A stretch of 64,000 nt of DNA, from positions 124,001 to 188,000 of the forward strand of contig SCHM01000006.1 in assembly GCA_004123355.1 (NCBI GenBank), in the 5' to 3' direction. Below are positions 1 through 13,712 of this stretch, one piece after another. Under the pieces are notes generated by a model. It worked only from the letters and a program-made list of their open reading frames with translations, was not told the origin of the DNA and made no database searches. A program made the translations under genes and the position numbers. Numbering within the stretch: position 1 is the stretch's first letter; each line of letters opens with the position of its first letter. The stretch comes from Amphirosellinia nigrospora (lineage: Eukaryota; Ascomycota; Sordariomycetes; Xylariales; Xylariaceae).

Positions 1-144
1 CCCGAGCGCTATGACTCTTTAGTCTGCATGGAGATGGTTCGAGAGCAGGCTGAGCGCCTTGGTCTTGAGCTCGACACTCTTGATATCTGGGATGCTTATC
101 CTGATGTTTTGCCCCCGAGGCCTAAGAGACGAGTGTCTCAATGA
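1..144 (+). CDS. 3' end of an unidentified ORF (partial)
   Basis: Frame 1 is open from the window edge to a TGA at 142-144 and gives 47 residues ending in PPRPKRRVSQ. The segment is charged and probably helical (MVREQAERLGLELDTLDIWD). No family was recognised; it could be the tail of a transposase or of a host gene. The start and most of the gene lie outside the window. The AT-rich DNA that follows, with a short AAT run near 249-260, would suit a 3' UTR. Confidence 0.35.
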   Translation, partial: PERYDSLVCMEMVREQAERLGLELDTLDIWDAYPDVLPPRPKRRVSQ

Positions 145-740
145 TTTAGGCTACGAGGAGACTTATGACGACTGAAATCATCTTTCAACTCTGAATCTTT
201 GAACTTGATTTAGAACTATCACATCTTTTAATTAGAATAATTTTGTAATAATAATAATAAGAACCCTTGCCCTCGAAAATGGCTTGCTTGATCTGTGAAG
301 GACTTATATTTAGAAATTTAAACAACGCCTTTCATGAGCAGTACAATCAGTTTGTGAATTACGACAGAGTTACGACACAATCCTTTGTAACAGAGGTGAT
401 TATTTTGGATAGTAGCTTATGCAGTAATCAAATAATGCATGCTCTATGCCAAAGAATTAAGCACGTTTCTCATACGGTCAGCCTATGTCAGCCTTCGTCT
501 CCCAATCATAATCTTGCCGTTGCGTACAACACTTATAATCTGGGTTGGATGTATACAACCAGGTGACATCAATTTGGGGTATCTGCAATTCAAATTAGGA
601 ACAGTATCTAATCTAATAACGCTTATGAATAAAATAGTTAAATGCCGCTTTATTGCATTTCACCCCCTTAGTATCCTGAGGTGATGGTGCGCGGAGGGCA
701 TTAGAGTCAACTATTGTAGACATGCTGATTAGTGAACATT
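145..740. other. AT-rich intergenic stretch
   Basis: Overlapping short open frames occur at 267-684, but none resembles a known protein and none keeps a coding-like composition. I see no gene here. Confidence 0.5.
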
Positions 741-1898
741 TTAATCCGACATTGCTTGAAATATGCGTTCGACAACACCATATCTCAAGTCCAAGATATT
801 GTTGTGAGTAGTCTTAGGAATAGTGACGCTGCTGTAGTTGATGAAGTCGCCGCGTTGTTCCGGCCTCCAGCAATCGTCGAACCAAGTTGGTGCAGCCGTG
901 GTGCCAATCATAGTGTCCGATTCCGCAAAGAAGACCTCGACCTTGAGTGGCGAGGTGTTTCCCGAGTCCCCAAAGCACAGCTCTCTCTCGGCCTGGCCCA
1001 ACGTCGGCACGAGCGTGTCGTAGTCACTCCAAGCACCCCAACACCCGGGTTCTCGTCACGTTTAAGCAGTAGAAGGGCATCTTTACCGAGGCCCCGGAGC
1101 TCCTCTTTCTGGAATCGGGCTATGAGCTCGGGAAGTAGCCTTGCCTCCAATGCTACGTCCTCTGGATCAGCGCCGGGCGCGAGGAAGTCAGGCCCGCGAG
1201 TCAGGGACGGCGTAGATCCGACAAGGTCGCTGAACTGGAAAGCGAGGCCGAGGCCGCTGTGGAAGAACTGGACCAGACGGTCATAGTTGCCGACGAGGGC
1301 GTTGGGCATGAGGCCCACGAGCTTTAGAACAGCAACGCCTGAATGAGAGGTGTGAACCCATGGGGTACAGAGGGCGATGTAAGGACGAGTGGGATGAAGC
1401 AAATGACGGAGATGGAGGAGCACGTTCATGGCGTAGACAGCGCCGGCACTGTACCCGAAGATAGACACCTGTTTGATTCCTAGGTGTTGCAATAGAGCCT
1501 TCACGATGTCGAGCCAGACCTGGATTCGGTGCGCTGGTTCTACGTCCGTGGTGCCGCCGAAGCCAGGCCTGTCGGGACTGATGACGCGCACGCCGTAGCG
1601 CTGGGCGAGTCGGTCCTTGGTCGTGAGCACATAACGGCTGCGGCGCTCCTTGTCAGCTTATTCAACAGAGGAGGACACCTTTCCCTTGGCTTTTAGGGCA
1701 CCGTCTCTTCCCTTACCTCCCTAATAGAGGGCCGCAGAACAGCAGGACGCGCTCATCGTTCCGATGGCCGAAGTCGGCGTAGGTCACCTTGAGCTCTGAT
1801 GGTCGGTTGGCGCCTGAGGGTATTACGAAGGTCTGGTGAAAACGCTCGTCATCTAGATAACGCGATGCTGTGACGTCTGTATCGTTATTGCTCGTCAT
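741..1898 (-). CDS. alpha/beta-hydrolase fold protein, frame-broken
   Basis: This is a probable soluble alpha/beta-hydrolase of unknown substrate. Exon 1 (1898-1717) starts MTSNNDTDVTASRYLDDERF. A 79-nt intron (1716-1638, GTAAGG...GCAG) joins it to an exon reading GSRYVLTTKDRLAQRYGVR. The oxyanion region is PDRPGFGGTT, and the nucleophile elbow is GYSAGA (Ser near residue 124). The C-terminal third, with the acid in ESDTMIG and the His in TTHNNIL, lies in another frame (1034-741). It joins at about 1035, just after a GGGG run, where the corrected reading would be WSDYDTLVPTLG. The whole protein would be about 355 residues, normal for the family. As written, the sequence loses two of the three catalytic residues; I think this is a sequencing error, but a real pseudogene is possible. 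Confidence 0.75.
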
Positions 1899-2300
1899 AT
1901 TGGCATTGATTGCAAACTATAGGTAGTGACGGTACCCAGGTAGATCAAGTGAAGTCAAGAGGTGTGGGGCAAATACTCGCTTGGCATTGTATATTCTCGG
2001 ATGTTGATGATTTGAGCTGAATTTATAGGATTCATACCCATGTACTTCGCAAGGTGGGATATAACCATGCTTCTTGTGCAATGCGTCTCTACACGCTTGG
2101 GATTCTAAATCACAATTTCCTTGTCATGTGGCGCGTTCGGCATTGGGGTTGAACTACGTACTCAGGGCTATACACATAATCTGAGGATATATACTACGCC
2201 GATATCTTGTGCCCTGGAATTCGCACTATATCGTGTATTTTTCCTCGGCTCGCATGGGCTCTCGGTGAGCAAGATCAAGAACTAGATATGCTTGCGCATC
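1899..2300. other. intergenic region, nothing recognised
   Basis: This stretch lies upstream of the hydrolase and downstream of the resolvase gene. It holds no open frame of note. Confidence 0.5.
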
Positions 2301-3448
2301 TTATTTTAGAAGCTGCTTGATCCCGCTCTCTGTTCCCAGTAACGCCACGTTCTCCTGCCAGCGTAGCCATGCCATGCCTTGCATGAGACTATCCGTGAGG
2401 TCATCCAGCTTTTTGTCGAGCGTGAGAGTCTTCTCTGCCGCTCCGTCTTCCTCAGTCACACTTTTTGACCGGCCGCGCTTAGTGCCGACTTTCGGCGCGT
2501 CTCTGTATGCAGCTAGCATGTGACCCACCTCAGCATTGCCCGGCCGGACAATGAGGTCTCCCTGGCCAAGCCAGCGGTCCAAGAGTTTGATCTTGAGCTT
2601 CTTTAACTCGCTCGATGCCCGCTTCTTACTCGACTTCCCGGCCGGCCCATCACCTGATTCATCTTCTTTACGCTTCTCCTTTGGCGCTGCGCCTTTGGGG
2701 CTCTGATCCTCCGCATCAAAGAAAAACTGCCCTACGCGTTGGGGTGGTATGGAGATGACTTCCCCGGACCAGATCCCGGAGTCGCGTAGCGCGTCCAGCG
2801 AGGCGTGGAGCATCGCTTCGAGCGTGTTCACGCGCACCGTCCACTCCTGGATTGCAGCCGAATTGCCGCTACGCCACCGCTGCCGCTCGATCAAGATGTG
2901 GGTTGGGGTGGGCTCCAACTTCAACACGGTGTTGCGGAGAAAGGTGTTGGCCGTCTTTGCGAGCGCCGCCGGGGCGAATGCTCCACCTGAGGCGTCCACG
3001 TCTTTGTCAGGGACTTCAGCGGAAGTTGCAGTTGAGGCCTCGAGAAGCGAGAGCCGTTGCCAGGCGTGGAGTTCGATGGTTGGCGGACTGGTGGCACGAT
3101 AAGGTGGTGGCTTTGTGACGCTGCTCTTCTTCGACTTCGCGCCTGCCTTACGAGAAGTTGAAGGTGAAGGTGAAGGTGAAGTTGAAGTTGAAGTTGAAGT
3201 TGGAGCTGGCGAGGAGACGGGGGTCAGGACGCTGTATGCCAGGTTCCGGATGCCGAGATCAATACTCAAGACCACCGGGCCGGGCCGAGATTTTGACGGA
3301 ACGGCCGCATAGCTGGTAGCCACGGCCAGACGCGTGATCAAGTCTTCTTTTCGGCCGGTTAGGTGTAGACCACCGAGAAAGGAGAGACGCTTGAGCTCCC
3401 CTGCCGTAGAGTTCGCAGTATCACATCAAGATTGCCTCTCGCTGCCAT
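2301..3448 (-). CDS. CCE1: mitochondrial Holliday junction resolvase, CCE1/Ydc2 family
   Basis: This family of RNase H-fold endonucleases cuts four-way DNA junctions during mitochondrial DNA recombination and segregation. The fold signature SIDLGIRNLAYSVL holds the first catalytic Asp (near residue 64 from the start chosen). LIERQRWRSG holds the Glu (near 188), and LDDLTDSLMQG the C-terminal acidic residues. An N-terminal SAP-like segment, TAGELKRLSFLGGLHLTGRK, matches the domain found in Cce1. Reaching a start codon requires a frame change at about 3407, where CTACGG would need one more A; the ATG is then at 3448 (MAARGNLDVILRTL). Two low-complexity inserts stand out: a Thr/Ser-Pro-rich run from hexanucleotide repeats (about 3160-3215 on the + strand) and a Lys-rich stretch before the last acidic motif. 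Confidence 0.88.
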
Positions 3449-3469
3449 TCTGGCACAACATAACCTCGG

Positions 3470-3540
3470 AAACCAGAAACCAAAAACCAGAAACCAGAAA
3501 CCAGAAACCAGAAACCAGAAACCAGAAACCCGAAACCCGA
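3470..3540. repeat. heptanucleotide minisatellite (CAGAAAC)n
   Basis: About nine to ten head-to-tail copies of a 7-bp unit (CAGAAAC) are present, with slight variants (AAAAACC, CCGAAAC) at the edges. The array begins about 22 bp upstream of the resolvase ATG, so it probably lies in that gene's 5' UTR or core promoter. It is not the TTAGGG telomere unit. Confidence 0.9.
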
Positions 3541-4445
3541 ATTGATGGTTTCCCCGCGTCTCGGGCAGCGTCTGGCTCGAGCCACTCTGATTCCTTTTAC
3601 ACCAAGACTAATCCATATTGAGATTAGTTGAGTGTCTTATCGAATTCGATGTGGCGTTAGGTTAGCATCTCTTCTGTTCATGCCGTTTTATTAGATGGAA
3701 AGGCTTAATTCTACTGCAGTGCATGTGGGTGATGGGTGATGTGGGTGTTGTGGGTGCTCATGCACGTGTGAAGTTGCTGTTTCCAATCTTAAAACCCTTT
3801 CGGTTAGTGGCTTATACCCCTGTCCTCACCCAACGACCCCACCTCGCCTCTTTGCTCCGGAAACTACTCCGTACCTACCTAGGTAAGTATTTCTGATGCC
3901 GACAATTTTGCGACTGAGAATATCCGCCGTTCCATGACTTTGGATTCCAAATCAAAAACTCTTTGTTCGGGACCTAATTCCAGATTCTACGCCACGGCAT
4001 TCGTCTACTCCCCGAAACTACTGTATACTATACTGTATAACATCACCCTGCTGCATATGTAGTGTCTGACTTGCATTTCAAAACTTGTCAAATACCTGCA
4101 CTCTTTGAGACGACTACATATCTCCTCGTGTATCATCAGCCCTCTACTGACTAATTACACCACCAACCAGCAGTGGCCATAGGTACTGTCGTGATCCTTC
4201 CACGGCAAGGCCAAGGGCAGGGAGAAAGGCAGGGAAAACCCGGTCTTCTTACTAATCGACCTTCCTCTTATCAATCAACTATTGCAGCTGCAGCGCATTA
4301 GAAGCCGTCGAACCCCGCTTACCTACTCCCGGTCAACTGCTGGCTCCGACGCCCCTCCCCACTAATACATACATAATATAATACTTTAATGCCATCATCC
4401 CCTTCCAAGGTTCCTTCCCATCTGCTTCCTGAGCCCATCATATAA
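3541..4445. other. shared upstream region of CCE1 and GLR1
   Basis: A 0.9-kb divergent promoter region with no coding signal. It holds a G/T-rich tract near 3720-3770 and a palindromic ACCTAGGT with flanking CCTA/TAGG at about 3872-3888, a motif that recurs between genes in this window. Confidence 0.5.
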
Positions 4446-6091
<1,646 letters not shown>

Positions 6092-6993
6092 ATGGAAGAG
6101 GCGAGGACTGTGATGTATGAGAAATGAGAATGGCGGTTTGATTACCTACAAGGGAAATATGTAGGATCAACGAAGATGTTATGAACTCCAACCCCCCCAA
6201 GAATTGAAAATATGCTCTTCGCTGCACATAAGCTTAAATTGGGGTAAATGAAGAAGAATTTTCTGGATCAAGCGAGCAAATAAATCTGGCAGTATTTATA
6301 AAACATAGACCAGCCATAGATAAGGACGATAGAGGATGGATACAAGAAATAAAGCATTTTATAAGTATGATCGCGGTTTTATTGGTATTCAACCATTAGT
6401 GGGAATTCTTGGTTCTGACTAACTTAGGTAATTTCGAATTCGTGATTTATTGAGACATTACGATTTGGGCACATTCACATTATTTCCTTCCATACATCCT
6501 ACACCCATTCTCTCGTATCAAACCGGGCCAGACCTCGCTGAGGTCGGCTATAATGAAAGAACATCCGATCTATCCGTTTCCGTTTCCTTTTGACGCCTTA
6601 CAAGTGCTGTAGCCTCTTTCCCGCAATCCGATGATGCTCATACTTCTCTGACGAGAGTAACCCCGTTTTTTTATGTCCAGGAATCAATATGTGCAACCTT
6701 TTTCATGGCACGAGAATGAAAATGTGCTGCTAGACTGCTGATGCTTATCTGTCGAGACGTTTGTGTAATAGTTTGTGGTGGCGAATGCTGGGCGCAGCGA
6801 CGAAGCGGCCCGCAGTCCGTGGTGGTGTACAAGCCTGATAGCACCAATTTGCTGTGTAGAGGGGAATAATACATAGTGCATAGTGCATAAAAACCACTCC
6901 ACGACGCTTCTTTTGCGTTTGCTTCATGATCGTGGCTACGCACAACTAGATGCTGCGCATTCGTCGTCGTGGGAGGTATAAAGCAAGATTCGC
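6092..6993. other. convergent 3' regions of GLR1 and SOG2
   Basis: AT-rich between 6120 and 6480. Short minus-strand open frames at 6671-6945 look like chance readings. No gene is supported. Confidence 0.5.
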
Positions 6994-9900
6994 CTAGAAT
7001 GCAGGCTTGTTTCCACCATTGAGCCGGTAAGTGGCGGCGCCCGTGTTTCCATTGGGGCTAAGTATCGATAACCCTTGTCGCTCATCTCCGGCGGACGTGA
7101 TAGACGACATAGAGTTAAGGGAGACTGTTGACGCACTATTCATCGTGTAGGTTCGGGACAGGTTCAATCCTCCCATTGAAATCAGGGCGTCAGCCGCTCA
7201 AAAACATTTCCAGAAAAGACGCTCGCAAAGGAACCACTCTGTGGTGTTGATGGAATTGTAGCTTGGATGGCCGGGCCCAGGGCGGCACTTTGAGGCGTCA
7301 TTGGTAGTTGCACCTGTGTGCTAGTTGAGCTCGATGAGTAATGGCTCGGTGAATAGTGGTGCGCACTATCTGAGAAGTGTCCAGAGTGTCCGGCTTGTCG
7401 AAAGTGAATGGCCCAGGGTGACGCCATGATCAAGCCGCTTGTTTCCTTGACACTGATTTGGATAGGTCGAAGTCGGCTCTTTACTTCCACTGACAAGTTG
7501 ACCTGATCCATTGTTTGCTTTAATTTGTTTCAAATTCAGCCCAAGAGTCAATGAAGCTTTTGCAAAGGCTCCAGAACATGGCATCCGTCCTAATTCCCGG
7601 TTCTTTAAGCTTGATCCCGGATAAGCGGTTCTTGAGATATTCAGTTTCTTTAATCGCAATTCCGCACTTAGCGATCAATGCTTTCCAGGCGTGAATTACC
7701 ATATCTGGTGATCGTTGCAGTTCCGCACTGCGTTTACCATTACTGAACTGAACGTTTAGGCTTGGTAATGTACGCATGAGTAATTCGGTAGATCTCTGTA
7801 GCGACAAAAATATTTTTTCAAACTGACGCTCTTCTGCTGGAAGTCGGTTGGATACCGTGGATCAGTGCTCGAAGAGGCAAAAGACTCGCCGGACCGGGGT
7901 GTAGCAGCCATGATTTGGGCAGTTCGGTTATTCCCGTGGAATGAGGACAGCGAAGCATCAGTTGCTACCCTTAGATTGCTTGGGTTATGAACGAATGTAC
8001 CAATACGGGACCTTGACCCAAGGCCAGGACGTCCGGCGGTTGGAGTGACAGAATTTTCACGTGAGTGCGGCTTGATCGTGTTGTCTATTCCTGCCCATCG
8101 ACTGCTATAACTGGGGACGTATTTGGCAGCTCCTCTTGAAGCCTCGTGCGCAGAAACGCGAAGCTCCATAATGCTATTATAAAGCAACAGCATCATCGTG
8201 CGGATATATCGAGGCTCAGCATTGTCAACAATGGTGTCCATGTTATCCATCAGCAGAGAGCAGATGTGGCTATACGCTTTGATCAAAGTCACAACTGCTC
8301 TTTGGACGTTTTCATTCTCACGTAGCGCATAGCCCCCGTTATCAAGCGCAGTTTCGTGTTTTTGGATTTCTTGCTCCAACTCTTCGACGTGTACATTTGT
8401 GTTATAAAAGACAATCTCAAGACTGGAGCGTCTCGTCGTCCCATCATTTGTCAACGGAGTGAAAAGCTGTATCATAGGGTGAATCTGAAAGATTGCGTAG
8501 AGAATACCCTTTGCTGACTCCAGGATTGGGTCGAAAATTTTGGACTCCCGACGCTGTTCGGGTAGCACGGAGAGCCGGCGGACATAGTTAGGTCGTTGGA
8601 GGAGAGGCTCAGCTCCGGCTGGACTTCCCGGACTAGACGTGGAGACGTTTGCATTCGCAGTTCCGGTCATAGACGAGCCATGACTCAGGCCACGATAGTG
8701 ACTAAAACGGTTATTTGCCTGACCTTCGTCCAGCGTTCCCAATTCACTCGGCTTTCTTGACATAATACCCATCCGCCTATTTCGTTCGGACGGGCGCTCT
8801 AACCGACTCGCCTGTAACACTGTTTCGCTGTTGGATCGTACGCGTTCGTTAGGATTGCCAATCGTAAGAGGCATGACACCTGGTCTCCTAATAGCTGTGT
8901 TCTGTTGCGAGAGACCTCGGGCATGTGATCTGGATGGTATGGGAGGCGGTCGAGGTACAGCAGGTGAACGAAGGTCCACAACATCATTACCATTGACTCG
9001 GATCGGAAAGCGTCCGCTAGTCACTCGTTTGATTGGAATCCGTGGTGTTTCGATGTTCTCGCTGTAATCATCTCCGCCATTTTCAGCATAATTTTCCGTT
9101 CGTACAGGGCCTGAGCATATGACCTCAGAAACTTTTTAATATTCGCAGTGACCGCTACCTCGACCACCTCCCGCTTTGAAACCCTCATTCGGAGGGCTAC
9201 CTGTTTGCAGGTGCAAGACTTCTCTGGGTGGGAACATGATGTTATTACCATCCAACTTTAATGCTTGGAGAGACCCCATGTCTGCCAAGCAGAGTGGGAG
9301 CTCTTCTATTTGGTTCATTTGCACAGCAAGCACTTTGAGAGAGGTTAGTCGTGCAATCTCCCTGGCAGAACACGGATCCTATTGCGGCCAGATCGAGGAT
9401 CTCGAGCGACCTAAGGTCACACAGCTGTATAAATTTTATTAGTAAAGAATGCCTTTATCTCCCTGTTTGTCTTGCTTCATCGACAAGCCGGTATTGGAAT
9501 ACTAACCGCCAGTGGGAACTTTTCGATACGGTTGCTCCTCACATTCAAATACCGCAGTGAAGTGCACTCGGAAAACCTAGCAGGGAAGGAGGTTAACTTG
9601 TTATGGGAAAGTGCTAATCTGTGAAGTAGCAGAGCAAAGTCAGTAAAGAAGCGTATTGGGTTCCAGTGGGCGAAGGGTAACCAACCGCTCTAGTTCGTTT
9701 TTTATTATGTCTACTACCTCGTCGGGCAAGTATTGCATGCCCAATCGACTTAGGTCGATGGTGACGCCGGGCTTTAATTCGTTACTCACACCACTCGCTT
9801 CCGCCGCTTGACTTTCATTGTCCTGTAGAGCAGCTTCATGGCCTTCCGAGCGAAATTGATGACCTGGGCCGAAGACATTGGACCGGATGCGGATAGCGTT

Positions 9901-10064
9901 GCGCCGAAGCTACCAGGAGGCACATTATACTTCTCGGGGATAGGCGGCGGCGGCGGAGGAGGCATGTTGAAGGTCGGAAGAGGAATTCGCCGCATCCCTT
10001 GGGTTGAATTTATCGGTAGACCTCTCGACGCGGACGAGTGAGGATGCATGACAGCTGCGGCCAT
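6994..10064 (-). CDS. SOG2: leucine-rich-repeat RAM-network protein SOG2
   Basis: Sog2 works with the Cbk1/Mob2 NDR-kinase (RAM) network that controls polarised growth and cell separation. A Pro-rich N-terminus leads to MSSAQVINFARKAMK. Leucine-rich repeats follow (VTIDLSRLGMQYLPDEVVDI, LALSHNKLTSFPARFSE, EELPLCLADMGSLQALKLDG). VAVTANIKKFLRSYA comes next, then the Sog2-specific domain (about 9020-7520) and a Ser-rich tail ending NGGNKPAF. Likely introns are 9685-9619 and 9506-9425. At least eight one-base frame changes are needed (about 9830, 9395, 9367, 9180, 9090, 7850, 7535 and 7195). The N-terminal open frame reaches upstream to 10184 without an ATG; I chose the first in-frame ATG at 10064, so the start is uncertain. 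Confidence 0.88.
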
Positions 10065-12125
10065 GCTGGCGAGGCAGTATTCATGGCGTGATCGTCGAGG
10101 ACCGGCCGTGGGGGATGGGGATTGGGTGGTAGGCGGTAATCTACGCACAGTCGACGGTGTAGTGGTGGGCTTAAGGCGAGACAAAGAGTCGAGACGATCG
10201 TTTCAGGGTTCCGCTGGCGGGTCGCTCGGAATATGCAGATCTCCAATGCCTATGCAAGAGGAGTATCGGCCCAATTGAAGCTTCGGAGGCGAGTAGGCGA
10301 ACTAGGCACTGGATGTTCTCGTCGCTAAACGTAGAAAACCAGCAGACACGGTCGATAGAAGTGTAGAAATGCGACAACGACGAAGGAAGAAACAAGGTGG
10401 GAAAGCAAAACCAGCTGGTGTCCCGATAGGACTAGGCTTCGACACCATGCACAACTTGACTTGACTCGACTCGACTCGACTCGACACAGGTGGCGGCGGC
10501 AGGATGTAGTAAATGGATGGATGCGAGTGTTTCAACGACAGGTCTTGGCGCCCCCCGACGGGCCAGCTGCGGATGTGAGGTCGAAACGACGCGGCGCGGG
10601 ATGGGGATGGATGGCTAGAAAAGGTCGTATTGGTATTGTATGGCGTAATGTACCTGACTTATAGGTAGAGGTGTAAGTGTAGGTGCAGGTATAGGTGATT
10701 ATCAATGTTAGTATGCAGGTCGGCCGCGATCGCCTCTCCTTTGCGGCTGCTGCGAGTTGCTTTTGGCGTAGGATGAGCGGCATGTGAGGCGTCGGTTATG
10801 ATTTCTAACAAGGGAGCATCCATCTGAGGGAGAACTTCGTTGCCATGGCTTGTTTTTTTTTTTTTGGCAGCGTGTGGATGGGAAAAGTGAGCAGATCAGT
10901 TGGTACCTGCCAGTGCAAGGTACATGGAGTAGAAGAGGCCTTTATCACATTAGTTTAAAGACTAGCTGCTACAACCTTGCTGCTGTATGTAGCCTTTGTC
11001 GTTCATCAGGGGGTGTGTGGCAATAGGTACGCTGTACATATACCACGTTGTGCTGGAGCGGAAAGGGGATGTGTCAACGGCAACCTTGCAGGGAGCAAAC
11101 CAGGGCTTGGGGTCCTGATGGGGCGCCCTTCGTGGAGCTGTAGCACGCTGGAGCCGAGGTACCTGCTCAATCAACGTGATATATGGATGACAAGGTATCA
11201 TGGATGTATGTAGGTATTTACTTCCCAAATAATGTATCTCTAGCGTATCTCTACGTGCGTACAATTTTACATATAGGTATTCTTCCCCTTAGTATGAGTG
11301 CCATCAATATATTGAGATAAACAACCCAACGGCGATGGTCACGCAGATAATATTGGACAGTTGTGTCACCCAAGGTGCTTATACTATTGTCTATCTATTA
11401 TTCTCCTTTTCAGCCCTGAGTCCAGTGTTTACGTCAGTAGGTACTTATCATACCTGTATAAACCTCTCCTGTGCCTGGGCCTGCCTGAAAGCTGAGAGCG
11501 CCAATGTGAAGCTGGCTTAAGTAGATTGGCTCGGAGAACACCAACCATAGGCAGGTACCCGCTAGGGGTGAGCGTATAAAACCCTAATCGGATGTTGGCG
11601 CAGGCGCACGAGCCACTCGTCGTCTTTAGCGTGCGCTTTGGCTCACGCTAGTGCCAACGGGCGTATCCTACCACGCGACAGCGGAGAAAGGAGATATTAA
11701 GATGATGTCTAAAGCTGCACTTGCAAACCTTGATTGGCGGTACTTCTCTAAGTAAGTACGTGGGTTTAGCAACGAGGAGGTATCGAGTTGTTGGGACTTT
11801 TCACTAGTAATAATGGTATCCTAACTTGCTCGTAACAGCCTATCACAAGGTGGTACCAGGACACGGGGTGTCTAGGTGGACAAGCCTCACTGTCTTTGAA
11901 TTTCGCGTCGAGTGGCGTACGCGATCGAGTTATTACCAATCTAAGACTAGCAGGATCGAAGAGGACCCCCCTACAAACTATTAAGCAATGCAAATGCTAA
12001 ACAACAAACCAAAACCAAGAGCACGATTTGATTGCGGGGCCCTCCTTGCTTCCTCAATGAGTGCGGGAGAAAAGGCCTTCATTCTGGGTCTACTAGCCTA
12101 AATACCTAGGTTAAGCAGTATCAAA
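10065..12125. other. 2-kb divergent region between SOG2 and RecQ
   Basis: No coding signal. It holds a GACTC pentamer run at about 10456-10485, a run of 13 T at 10853-10865, TAGGTR/GTAGGT-type short repeats near 10660-10700, and ACCTAGGT at about 12103-12112. It probably contains long 5' leaders of both genes. Confidence 0.5.
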
Positions 12126-13712
12126 ATGCCTAGTCTAGTGAGGTCGAACTCAATTATCCTTCCCGATCTTGACTTCACTTTGCGTCGCCAGTTCAACAAA
12201 ACTGGTTTTCGTCCGTTCCAACGAGAGATCATCCAGGCCGCCCTAGATGGACATGATGTAGTAAGTGGCTCTTTGGTATCATTGAGCCAATGTCTCGGAA
12301 GCCGTCTACGCCTTCCGAAACACTGATGTATAGCGACAACTAACCCTGGGTGTTACAGTTTGTGCAAGCAGCAACGTCATTTGGGAAAAGCTTGTGCTTT
12401 CAGCTCCCCGCAGTGGTTGATCATGGAAGTGAGTACTTTCACGTAATAGCTGACTGGCCCGTGGAACTGACTGTGACAGTCACAATTGTGGTATCACCGT
12501 TGTTGAGTTTGATGATGAATCAAGTGGAGGCTCTACGAGCTGCGGGTATAGATGCCAACTCATTCAACAGTAATACACCTCTCCATGAAAGAGATCGTAT
12601 TCTTGCCGACTTGAAAACCGGACACCCACGCACTCGACTCCTCTATGTTACCCCTGAGCTCTGTGCAACGGATCGCTTTCGAGATCGACTGCAAATTGTG
12701 TATGACCAGCAGGAGCTAGCCCGTATTGCCATTGACGAGGCACATTGCATCTCGGAATGGGGACATGACTTTCGAAGAGACTTCAAGCGGCTGTCCTGGT
12801 TTCGTGAATCCTTTCCCGAGGTACCTATTATGTGTCTTACGGCCACGGCCAACGATCAAATCCGAAGCGATGTATTGCATACTCTATGTCTCGATACAGA
12901 GCCCGATCGGCTCAAGTCATTCACAATGACAGCCTACCGGCCCAATCTCCATTTCGAGATTAGATTACGCGAGACCAAGACGATCGTCGGTTAGAAGATT
13001 TCCTGAAATGGATTCGAGGTGTGTATGAACGCAGAGCCCAGGAACCGCGGAAAACTGAACTAGCTGCACTTGGGGAGAGACCGGATAACGTTCCTGGTAT
13101 CATCTACACAATATCCCGTGACGAATGTGAGAATCTTGCCGCTCAGCTTCGTCAGGAGGGCATCGGTGCGCAACCCTTTCATGCAAAGCTATCTAAGGAA
13201 GCCAAAGAACAAACCCTATCAAAATGGGTATCTAATGAGCCCAACTTCGATATAATTGTGGCCACGACAGCCTTTGGCATGGGCATTGACAAGAACAACG
13301 TGCGTTTTGTGGTTCACTGGAGACTTCCCAAGTCGTTTGAAGGATACTACCAGGAAGCAGGGCGAGCGGGGCGGGACGGGAACGCTTCCTATTGCTTTTT
13401 GTACTACAGTCGTGAGGACAGAGATCGGGTCTGTAACCTCATTGTACGCGATCGTGACGCCAAAAGCTCAAACTGGGAGGCGAGACCTCGAGTCTGAAAG
13501 CACTGGCTGAGTATTGCGAGAATACCGTGACTTGTCGTCACAAATTGATCTGCGACTACTTTGGAGAGAGCGACACCCCGGCGTGCGATTATGCATGCGA
13601 CTATCATAAGGATCAAGGAGAGCTCCAACGGCGATTCTGCGTGGACTGGCCAGCGAGGAGTGGGTCAGTACCCAGCGCGGGAGGTTACTTAGAGGCAAAC
13701 TGGGATGAGTGA
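12126..13712 (+). CDS. RecQ-family DNA helicase (fungal RecQ2-like)
   Basis: An ATP-dependent 3'-5' DNA helicase acting in repair and recombination. In order, motif 0 is FRPFQREIIQAALDG, motif I ATSFGKSLCFQLPA, and motif II (DEAH box) IDEAHCISEWGHDFR. Motif III is CLTATAN, motif V ATTAFGMGIDKNNVRFVVH and motif VI YYQEAGRAGRDG. An RQC-type zinc region follows (YCENTVTCRHKLICDYFGE, then CDYACDYH). Introns are 12261-12358 and 12429-12479. Frame breaks at about 12975 and 13482 each need one G; another probably lies just before the end. Motif I differs from the common GGGKS form. I recall this form from a fungal RecQ subgroup separate from Sgs1/QDE-3, but did not check it. The end at 13712 is provisional. 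Confidence 0.9.

Noticed and set aside
267-684. Two overlapping plus-strand frames near the window start
   Set aside because: AT-rich, no recognisable motif, no codon pattern or neighbours to support a gene.
732-1286. Plus-strand 184-residue open frame
   Set aside because: It is the antisense shadow of the alpha/beta-hydrolase, whose minus-strand motifs (GYSAGA, ESDTMIG, TTHNN) are clear.
3470-3540. Interstitial telomere repeat
   Set aside because: The unit is CAGAAAC (7 bp), not TTAGGG or its complement.
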